In this document: piece by piece, positions 51,424 through 60,500 of the stretch | Position numbering within the stretch: the first letter of the stretch is position 1 | Layout of the letters: each line of letters opens with the position of its first letter | DNA from: Chiayiivirga flava | GTDB taxonomy: Bacteria; Pseudomonadota; Gammaproteobacteria; Xanthomonadales; Xanthomonadaceae | DNA length: 64,000 bases | Assembly (NCBI RefSeq): GCF_014202825.1 | Contig: NZ_JACHHP010000001.1 | Location: forward strand, 868,001-932,000 | Reading direction: 5' to 3' | Program-made: the position numbers and the translations under genes | Notes under the pieces: generated by a model | Database searches by the model: none | What the model was told of the DNA's origin: nothing | What the model saw: only the letters and a program-made list of their open reading frames with translations

Positions 51424-51640
51424 CGCCCTCATCCGCCTGTCGGCACCTTCTCCCGCGGGGAGAAGGGTGGCAACACGCGGCACTGCCGCGATTTCGTGGC
51501 GCCCGGTCGGCGCAGCGCGCGGCCAGGACCCAACCCTCGCGACCCGACCCTTCTCCATGCGGGAGCGATGGTCTATCCAGTCCTTCTCCCTGCGGGAGAA
51601 GGGTGAGGCGGCTGCCGCCGGCCGAACGCAGGCGGATGAG
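51424..51640. repeat. Cluster of family B palindromes in the 51375-51702 gap
   Basis: The 328-base gap between the convergent rsmE and chpC genes has no gene but at least two family B units: 51424-51468 (CCCTCATCCGCCTGTCGGCA then CTTCTCCCGCGGGGAGAAGG) and 51581-51640 (CTTCTCCCTGCGGGAGAAGG then a GGCGGATGAG flank in inverse order). A degraded third core (CTTCTCCATGCGGGAG) is near 51550. They may act as a two-way transcript end. Confidence 0.85.
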
Positions 51641-51702
51641 GCCGCCGCCCCACATGCGAGACGCGATCTGCGTGCGTACGGCGCGCTCGATACCGCGTTT
51701 TC

Positions 51703-52182
51703 TCAGGCCGCCTGCGCCGACACCGCCAGCGCGTCCACCACCATCTGCTCGATCGCCGCAAGATCCGGGATCACGGCCTCGTCGTCGCGCAGCAGCACCG
51801 GCTGCAGCACGCCGGGCGGCAGCTCGCCGCCGTCGCCGGCGGCCATGAGCTGGTCGGCCGGCACGGTGACCAGGCGCGGGAAGCCCTGCGTCAGCATCGC
51901 GAAATACGGCTGCCGCGGATTTCCGCCGAGCGCCTTGAGCACCACCACCTTGGCGCCCAGTTCGCTTTCGCCGCGCGCAAGTCCGGCCATCTTCGCGAAC
52001 GAGATCAGCGGCAGGCGCCAGCCGCGCCAGCGGATGCGGCCGTAGAGCCAGTCCGGTGCGTTCGGCACCGGTTCCGGCAGCGAGTAGGTGATCACCTCGG
52101 CCACGCTGGCGTTCGGCAGCAGCAGGCGTGCGCCGGTCACGCCGATGAGCACGCCGCGGATGTCGTTCTGTTTGCCGTCCAT
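51703..52182 (-). CDS. chpC: CheW-like adaptor ChpC of the Pil-Chp system
   Basis: A 159-residue CheW-domain protein that links receptor PilJ to kinase ChpA. 'DIRGVLIGVTGARLLLPNASVAEVI' (abridged), 'WLYGRIRWRGWRLPLISFAKM' and 'PVLLRDDEAVIPDLAAIEQMV' follow the CheW five-stranded pattern. Position at the end of pilJ-pilK-chpA-chpB supports the name ChpC. ATG at 52182, 17 bases after the chpB stop. Confidence 0.88.
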   Translation of the reverse strand: MDGKQNDIRGVLIGVTGARLLLPNASVAEVITYSLPEPVPNAPDWLYGRIRWRGWRLPLISFAKMAGLARGESELGAKVVVLKALGGNPRQPYFAMLTQGFPRLVTVPADQLMAAGDGGELPPGVLQPVLLRDDEAVIPDLAAIEQMVVDALAVSAQAA

Positions 52183-52199
52183 CGTCCCGTTCCTGTCCG

Positions 52200-54521
52200 T
52201 CAGTTGCCGTACTGCGCGACGCAGCGCTCGGCCAGCTCGCGCGGCGAGCCGATGTACTCCACCACGCCGCGCGCACGCGCGCCGTCCACCATGGAGCTGA
52301 CCACGCACGAGGCGGGATCCTGCACCCACACCTCGCCGCCCTTGGCCGTGACGTAGACCGCGCCTTCGATCGCATCGCCGGCCATGCCGCTGAAGATGAT
52401 GGCCGTGGTGCGCGCGCCGAAGCGGTCGGCGGCATCGCGCAGCACATCGTCGATGCAGGGCGTGTAGTGCGGCGGCGCGTCGTGCGCGATGGCCTCGATG
52501 TGGCCGTTGCGCTCGACCGTGTAGCGCAGGTTCGCCGGCACCACCAGCACCTCGCCGGTGGCGGCGAACGGCCCGTCCGGCACCAGTGCGCGCACGCGCA
52601 GGCGGGTCGCTTTCTGCAGCTGTTGCGCGAGCCGTTCGAAATAGCCGTTTTCCAGGTGCTGCACCAGCAGGAACAACGCCGGAAACTCCGGCGGGATGCC
52701 GGCGAGGAAGGTGCGCAGCGCGTCGGGCCCGCCGATCGAGGCTCCGAGAACGACCACGCGCGGGATGCCGTCGACCGCTTCGTTCGTGTCCGGCGCATCG
52801 ACCAGCCCCATCGCCAGCAGCAAGGGGTCGACGCCTGCGGCAGCGGCGCCGGTGCCGTCGCCGTCGGTGTCGCCGTCGTCGAGCGGCGCGAGCGTGAGGT
52901 TGTCGATGCCGCTGAAGTCGAAACTGGCGGCCTGCGCGACCCGCGGCGCCTGCTCGATGGCGTCGTCCATCGATGTCAGCGACAGCGTGCCGAAATCGAT
53001 CGCCGGCGCCGCGGCGGCGGCCGGTGCGTCCGACGGCACGGGAGCGTCGACATCGTCGTCCGCGTCGTCGTCGTGCATCGGAGCGATCGAGAAACCGGGA
53101 TCCTGGGCCTGGGAAAAACGCGATCCGGTATCGTGTTCGAAGGCGTCGAGCTGCGCGGCCATGGCAGCGACATCGTCGTCCAGGGTCATGCTCTCGTCGT
53201 ACTGCAGGTCGTCGTCGTCGACGCTCCAGGACGGCGTCGCGGAGGCCGCAGTCTCGGTGCGGGCGGTGCCGTCGTCCGACGTCTGCGCAAATGCGTCGTC
53301 GTCGGTCGTGGCGTCGGTCTCCAGCGTGAATCCGAACTCATCCGCTGCATCGGCGACGTCGAATTCCTCGACCGTCAGGCCGTCGTCGCCCGGCGCTGTC
53401 GCTGGTGCGCGGGTCTCGCCGTCATGGATCCAGCCCGGTTGCGGCGATTCGCCGGTGGAGGCGTCGGTGTCGTCGTCCAGCACCCAGCTCGGCGCCGCCA
53501 CGGAGGCAGGCGCCGCAGCAGCGCCGGCAGAGGCCGGCGGCATCGCGTCATCGGAGGTGTCGTCTTCGAGGAACAGGGCACCGAACGGCACCGTGGGGCC
53601 GGCGGCCGCGGCCGGTTCCGTGGCGGCGACGTCGGAACCGAAATCGGAAATGCCGGCGCCGGTGTCGACGGTGGTCGCGCCTGCTGCCGGCGACGTGTCG
53701 CCGCCGGTGTGGTCGGCGAGAAAATCCAGGTCGAGGCCGCCGAGCGCTTCGTCGAGCAATTCGCGCTCGCTGCGCGCGGAGGCGACGATGGCCTGTGCGT
53801 CGGCTTCCAGCGCACGGTCCAGTTCGCTCAGGTCGGGCAGTTCGATGCTGTCGGGCAGATCGTCCTCGACCACCTCGCGTTCGACGCGCACGATCTGCGG
53901 CGCCGGGCGCGGTGCCAGCGCGTCGGGTTCGACCAGCGCGCCGTCCACGGCGTCGAAATCCAGGCCCAGCGACGCGTCGCGCTCCACCGGGAGGTCCGGC
54001 TGCAGCGTCGGCATCGGCATGAAGTCCTCGGGCAAGGCGTCGACGCGGTCCTCGGCCTCGATCACGAATTCCTCGATGGCCCGCTCCGGCGCCATCTGCG
54101 CCGGCGTCGGCGGCGCGCCGGGCACGGGCATGAGGTCGCGCAGCGGCAGGGCCTCGAAGCCGGGGGGCGGCGGCGGCATGAGATCGCGGTCGCCGAGCAC
54201 CTTGGCGGCAAGATGCCGCGCCCAGCGCGCGAGGTCCCAGCCCTGCAGCCGACTGCTGACATCGGCTTCGTTGAACACCACGTTGATCTGCGGCGCGTCG
54301 AACACCGGCTGCAGGTGGTCGAGTTCGTCGTCGCTGCCGTCGGCGAGGTTGACGATCACCACCTGCGGCGCGCGTTCGAACAGCTGCCCCGCCGCGGTGC
54401 CCGCGGCTTCGCCCTCGAACACCACCGATGCGCCCAGTTCCTCGAGCGAGTGGCGCAGCTGCGCGCGCGCGCCGTCGTCGCGCCCGAGCAGCGCGACCGC
54501 GCAGTTACGCGGGCTCGCCAC
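52200..54521 (-). CDS. chpB: CheB-type methylesterase ChpB with a very long acidic linker
   Basis: A 773-residue protein, about twice the usual CheB length. Residues about 8-110 look like a receiver domain, but the phospho-acceptor strand reads VVIVNLADG, with Asn where Asp is expected, so it is probably a pseudo-receiver. Residues about 115-580 are an Asp/Ala/Glu-rich low-complexity linker with several W-containing acidic patches (for example 'PSWVLDDD' and 'PSWSVDDDD'). The methylesterase domain (about 583-773) is intact: GASIGGP with Ser near 593, VQHLENGYF with the His, and FSGMAGDA with the Asp. It removes methyl groups from PilJ. GTG start at 54521 overlaps the chpA end by 17 bases. Confidence 0.9.
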   Translation of the reverse strand: MASPRNCAVALLGRDDGARAQLRHSLEELGASVVFEGEAAGTAAGQLFERAPQVVIVNLADGSDDELDHLQPVFDAPQINVVFNEADVSSRLQGWDLARWARHLAAKVLGDRDLMPPPPPGFEALPLRDLMPVPGAPPTPAQMAPERAIEEFVIEAEDRVDALPEDFMPMPTLQPDLPVERDASLGLDFDAVDGALVEPDALAPRPAPQIVRVEREVVEDDLPDSIELPDLSELDRALEADAQAIVASARSERELLDEALGGLDLDFLADHTGGDTSPAAGATTVDTGAGISDFGSDVAATEPAAAAGPTVPFGALFLEDDTSDDAMPPASAGAAAAPASVAAPSWVLDDDTDASTGESPQPGWIHDGETRAPATAPGDDGLTVEEFDVADAADEFGFTLETDATTDDDAFAQTSDDGTARTETAASATPSWSVDDDDLQYDESMTLDDDVAAMAAQLDAFEHDTGSRFSQAQDPGFSIAPMHDDDADDDVDAPVPSDAPAAAAAPAIDFGTLSLTSMDDAIEQAPRVAQAASFDFSGIDNLTLAPLDDGDTDGDGTGAAAAGVDPLLLAMGLVDAPDTNEAVDGIPRVVVLGASIGGPDALRTFLAGIPPEFPALFLLVQHLENGYFERLAQQLQKATRLRVRALVPDGPFAATGEVLVVPANLRYTVERNGHIEAIAHDAPPHYTPCIDDVLRDAADRFGARTTAIIFSGMAGDAIEGAVYVTAKGGEVWVQDPASCVVSSMVDGARARGVVEYIGSPRELAERCVAQYGN

Positions 54522-57500
54522 GGCCCACCTTGAGGATCTCCTGCACGTTCCGCATCAGCTCGGCCTCCTGGTAGGGCTTGCCGAGGTAGCGGTCGACGCC
54601 GATCTCGAAGGCGCGCTGGCGGTGCTTCTCGCCGGTACGCGAGGTGATCATGATGATCGGCACGCCGCGCAGGCGGACATCGTTGCGCATGTGGGTGGCG
54701 AGTTCGTAACCGTCCATGCGCGGCATTTCGATGTCGAGCAGCATCACGTCGGGCACGCGGTCGGCGAGCTTTTCGATCGCGTCGACGCCATCCTTCGCGG
54801 TGAGCACCTCGTAGCTGTGGCGCTCCAGCACGCGGCTGGTGACCTTGCGCATGGTGATCGAATCGTCCACCACCATCACCAGCGGGGTGCGGCGCGCCTC
54901 GACCACGGGCGCTGCGATGCGCGGTTCGTCGGCCTTGCGCGTGGCGACGTGGCGGCGCACCAGCGGCGCCACGTCGAGGATCACGATGACGCGGCCGTCG
55001 CCCATGATCGTGGCGCCGAAGATGCCGGGAATGGAGCCCACCTGCGGCCCGACCGGCTTCACCACGATTTCGCGGCTGCCGATGACCTGGTCGACGCAGA
55101 TCGCGGCGCGCTGGTCGCCGGAGCGTGCCAGGAGCAACGGCACCTGCAGGCTGCCTTCGGCCTTCACCGGCGCATCGCCGAGCAGCAGGCCCATGTCGTG
55201 GATGACGTAGTCCTCGCCCGCGTAGACGAACTTGGCGTCGCCGGCGGCGAGCTTGGCGTCGAGTTCGTCGCGGTCGATGCGCGCCACGCCCTGCACCGAG
55301 GCGATCGGCACCGCGAACGAGGTTTCGCCCTGCTTGACGAACACCGCCTGCGTCACCGCGAGCGTGAACGGCAGGCGGATGGTGAAGTCGGTGCCGCGAC
55401 CGCGCACCGAATCGATCTGCAGCGTGCCGCCGAGCTGGCGGATTTCGCTGTAGACCACGTCCATGCCGACGCCGCGCCCGGCGATCTTGCTCACCGTTTC
55501 GGCGGTGCTGAAGCCCGGTTCGAGGATGTAGGCGTAGAGGTCGCGGTCGGAGACGGTGACGTCCTCGGCCAGCAGGCCGCGCGAGATCGCCTTGCGGCGG
55601 ATCGCGTCGCGGTCCAGGCCGCGACCGTCGTCGCTGACGCGGATCACCACTTCGGAGCCTTCGCGCAGCACGTGCACACGCACGGTGCCCTCGTCCGGCT
55701 TGCCCGCGGCGATGCGGTCCTCGGGCGTTTCGAGCCCGTGCGCGATGGCATTGCGCAGCATGTGTTCGAGCGGCGCGGTCATGCGCTCGAGCACGTTGCG
55801 GTCCATCTCGCCCTGCGCGCCGTCGACCTTGAGCTGGGCCTTCTTGCCCAGTTCCGTGCCGGTCTGACGCATGATGCGGCGCAGGCGCGGCACGAGCGAG
55901 TCGAACGGCACCATGCGGGTGCGCATCAGGCCTTCCTGCAGGTCCGAGCTCACGCGCGACTGTTGCAGCAGCAGGGTTTCGTACTGGCGCGTGTGGTCGT
56001 CGAGCGAGCCCTGCAGGTTGACGATGTCGGCCGCGGATTCGGACAGCGCGCGCGAGAGTTGCTGCAGGGTCGAGAAACGGTCGAGTTCGAGCGGATCGAA
56101 GGCCTGTTCGCCGCCGATCTCGGCCTCGCGCTGGTAACGCGCGACGATCTGCGCTTCGGTTTCGATTTCCAGCTTGCGCAGCTGTTCGCGCAGACGCAGC
56201 GTGGTCTGTTCCAGTTCGCTCAGGTTGCCGCGGAACAGGCCCAATTGCTGTTCGAGTCGCGCGCGGTAGATCGCGACTTCGCCGGCGTAGTTGACGAGGC
56301 GGTCGAGCAGGTCGGCGCGGATGCGGATCTGTTCCTGCGGCAGACGCGCGGCGATGTCGTCCTCGTCGCCGAGCAGATCGGCGATCGGCGCGGAGACCGG
56401 AGCCGGGCGCTTGAACACGGGCGCAGCCGCCTCGGCGGGCGCGGGCGTGCCGGCCTCGTTCGCGGCGATCTGTTCGGCGCCCTGCGGCAGCTCCGGCGTG
56501 TGGCCGTGCGAGAGCGCTTCGACGCGTTCGATCAGCAGCGTCGGCATCGCCAGCGCGCGGCGTTCGCCGACACGCGTGACCATCGTGTGCAGGCGGTCGA
56601 ACGCGCGCTGCAGCAGTTCCACGCCGTGGTGCGGCAGCTCGCGACGGCCTTCGGCCACGGCTTCGAGCAGGGATTCCATCGAGTGGCTGAGATCGCCGAC
56701 CGGCGCGATGCCGGCCATGCGCGCGCCGCCCTTGAGCGTGTGCAGGTCGCGCTGCAGGCCGACGACCGATTCGCGGTCTTCGGGCGTGTCGCGCAGCTTG
56801 GCCATCAGCGCGTCGGAATGGTCGAGCAGGTCGCCGCCTTCTTCGAGGAAGATGTCGAGCAGTTCCTCGTCCATGTCCGCGAGATCCAGCGGTGCGTCCG
56901 GATCGGGGTCGGCCTCGTCCAGGCCTGCAAGGAACGCCGCGGCGATGGCGAGGTCGCGCGGGTCCGGGCGCGGCGCGGCGGGCGGCTCGATCGCGGCCGG
57001 GGCGGGCTTCGGTTCGGGCTCGTCGTCGAAGATCAAGTCGTCGAAGCTGTCTTCGGACGTGTCGGCCGTGGCCTCGGTTGTCCGCATCGCGACGGCGTCG
57101 GTGGTGGCTTCGCTGTCGGCTTCGCTGTCGGCTTCGCTGTCGGCTTCGCTGTCGGCTTCGCTTTCGGCTTCGGGTTCGGCTTCGGCTTGGCTGTCGGCAG
57201 GCCGCTCGGCCACCTCGTCGACGGCGAGGCTGTCGACATCGTCCGCAGGCGCGTCCGCCGCGTCAGCCGGCGCCGCGGGCGTGGCGTCGGGTTCGGACGC
57301 CGATTCAAGCGTGGCATCGGGACGCGTTTCGCGTTCCAGCGCGTCCCAATCGAAATCGTCCAGCGTGGTCGCCTCGACCGGCGCTTCGACACTCGCTTCG
57401 GGCGCGGGCTCGGTCGCTTGCGGGGTGGTCGCAGCGCTGGCCTCGTCCTGCAGGTCGAGATCGCGCCAGAAGGCGTCGATGTCGTCACTCGTCGCGGCGG

Positions 57501-60500
57501 CGTTTGCGTCCGTTGCGTCGTCCGCCAGTGCGCGCGACGCGTCGTCGGACTCGGCAAGGACAATGAAATCGTCGGCGGCGGCGACCGAGACGTCGTCTGC
57601 GCGTGTGTCGTCCGTGGCCGGTGCGGCATCGGCGGCAAGGTCGTCGCGAAGATCGCCGCTCGACCCGCCGTCGGCCGGTGCGACAGCGACGTCGGACACG
57701 GCAACATCGTCGATGAAGGCACGCAATTCTTCGTCGTCGGTCTCGGCCGGCGCGGGAGCATCGCCGCCGAAGCCGGCGGCCGCGTCGACCTCCAGCTGCG
57801 CCGACATCAGTTCCGCATCGTCGGTGGTGGGCGCGGCGGCGGCGTCCTGCGCACTGATCGGCGCACCGTCGAGCTCGACTTCGATCACCTCGAACGCGCC
57901 GTCCGCCACGGCGGCGCCGGTGTCGTCGAGCGCGAGCAGTTCGGCCTCGAGTTCGGCCTGTTCGGTCGCGTCGAATTCGAACGGCAGATCGTCGTCCGCA
58001 GCCGCTGCGGTGGGTGCGTCGGCGCGTGCGGCCTCGGCCCAGGCGATGCGGTCGGCGTCGGTGACGACGACGTCGGCCGACGCGTCGCCGGCATCGTCCG
58101 CGCCGAGCAGATCGATGGCGCGGCTCGATGCGGCCTCGCCGATGTCGGCAACGTCGGCGTCGGGCAGCGATTCGTCGGCGTAGGCCGGCTCGGGGCGTGT
58201 CGCGTCGGACGCGGCCGGCACGGCATCGTCGATCGCAAGATCGGAGATCGGCAGAAACGCGTCGTCGATGTCGTCGCTCGTGATCGATGTCTCGGTGAGA
58301 GTGACGTCGGCGTCGATGTCGAGCGCACCGTCCGGCACGGAGGCGTCGGGCGACGTGGCGGCGAAGCCGTCGTCCGCCAGCAATTGGTCCAGGCGCGATT
58401 CGAATGCGTCCAGGTCGAGTTCGTCGAGCTCCGACGCATCGTCCTGCAGCGAGGTCATCGACACCGCCTCGGTCAGACCGGGGCCGCGCTCGGCGGCGTC
58501 GGCGTCGAAGGAGTCGGCGGCGGCCGGTTCGGCGGATTCGGTCGGCATCAGCGGCGCCGCGGTCGGGCCGCCCGGCTCGGGCAGCGCGTCGCGCGCGGCA
58601 GCGATGCGCTCGGCCAGCGGCGCGAGATCCACCAGCTGCGGTTGCGGGCGTTCGAGTTCGAGCATCAGCGCGCGTACCGCATCGCCGGTGTCCTGCAGCG
58701 CGGCGCGGCCGGCGGCATCGGGCACGAGGCCGTGCGCGAGCACGCGCTTGAGATAGCCTTCGAGCGGTCCGAGCACATCGGTGATGACCGGCACGTCGGT
58801 CATCGCGAACGCGCCGTTCATCGTGTGGATGGCGCGCAACAGGGTGTCGCCGATCGGCTGCGGCGCCGTGCTGGCGGCGGCGAGGTAGGCGTCGACCGTT
58901 TCCAGATGGCCGGCGACTTCGGCCTTGAGGATGTCGAACAGCACCGGGTCGATGCTCGGCACCGCGATCGACGCGCTCGCCGGCGCCGGCGGCGCGGCAG
59001 GCTCGGCGTCCCGCAGCTCCTGCGCGTCGGGTTCGACGTCGAGATCGTGTCCGGTGTCGCGCTCGGCGGCGATGGCAAGATCGAGTTCGTCGGCAGGCAG
59101 GTCGAACACGGACGGCGTCTCGACCGCATCGGCCGGTTCCGCCTCCGCCTCCTCATGCGCTGCGCTGGCCTCGGCCTCCGCCTCGACGACATGGGGCTCG
59201 ATGCCATCGATCGCCGGAGCGGCTGCCTCGTCGGCAGCGATCGCGGCGTCCGCGGGCGTTTGCGCCGGGGTTGCGTCCTCGGGCGCGGACGGCGCGGTCG
59301 GAAGCGGCGCTGCGGTCGCGGCGGGCACGAACGCGCGCGGCTCGTAGCGCACCTGCTCGCCCGCCGCGACGCGGTCGGCGATGGCCTTGATGGCCTCCAG
59401 ATCGACGTGCGCCGTGCCCTGCCCGCGCAGCGCGGCCAGCAGCTCGGGCAAGGCGTTGAATGCGTTGTCGACGAGGTCGGTGACCGCGGCGGTGGGCTGG
59501 ATCGTGTGATCGAGCACGCGGTTGAGCATGTTCTCGATCTTCCAGCTGAACTCGCCCAGCGTCAGCGCGCCGACGAGACGGCCGGAGCCCTTGAGGGTGT
59601 GGAAGACACGACGGATCGACTTGAGGTGATCGAGGTTGGAGGGGTCCTGCTTCCAGGTCGGCAGCAGGTCTTCGAGATTGGCGATTTCCTCCTGCACTTC
59701 CTCGACGAACACTTCGCGGATCTCGTCGTCGATCTCGTCCGACGCCCCCTCGAAGCCGGCGAGCTGCGCGCCGGCATCCGCGGCGGGCGGTTCGACCGCG
59801 GGGGCGACCTGCGCCGGTTCCGGCACGCGTTCGACCACGGGCGGCGGCGGCACGTCGGTCACCACCGGCGGTGCGCGCAGGCTCGGCGGCGGCAGCGGCG
59901 TCTCGGCGATGAGCAACGGCACCTGGTCGGCGTACGGATCGTCGGCCACGTCCTGGCCGGCCATCGCTTCGGCCACGCGCGCGTCGACATCGGCGCGGTC
60001 GGCCTCGGTCGGCGCCACGGCCTGCACCGGCACGGGCCAGTAGCCGAGCGCTTCGAGGCTGCGCTGCGCCACGTCGAGGATCTTCTCGCGTCCGGCGCGG
60101 TGTTCGCCGAGCGCTTCGAGGAAGTACTCGAGGCTTGCGAGCACGTCGGCCAGCGTCTCCATCTGCGTACCGGCCGGTACGCGGCGGCGCGAGAGCAGTT
60201 CGACCTGGGTGAAGACCTTCACCGCATCGAGATACTGCGCCGGACGCGGCAGTTCGACGATGCGCATCGCGCCGGACACCTCGCTCATCAGCGACGGCAC
60301 GGTCTCGAGCTGGCTGTGGTCCCAGTTCGATTCGATGAAGGCGACGAAGGCCTGCTTGGCGTTGGCGAAGTTGGTCTGTGCCTCCTTCACCACCGCTTCG
60401 AGCACGCGCCGGGTTTCGGCCAGCTGCATCGGCTGCGCGGCGTCGCCGGACGCCTGCTGCCCGCCCGCGCCCAGGTGCTGGACCTGGTCGTCGAGCGTGG

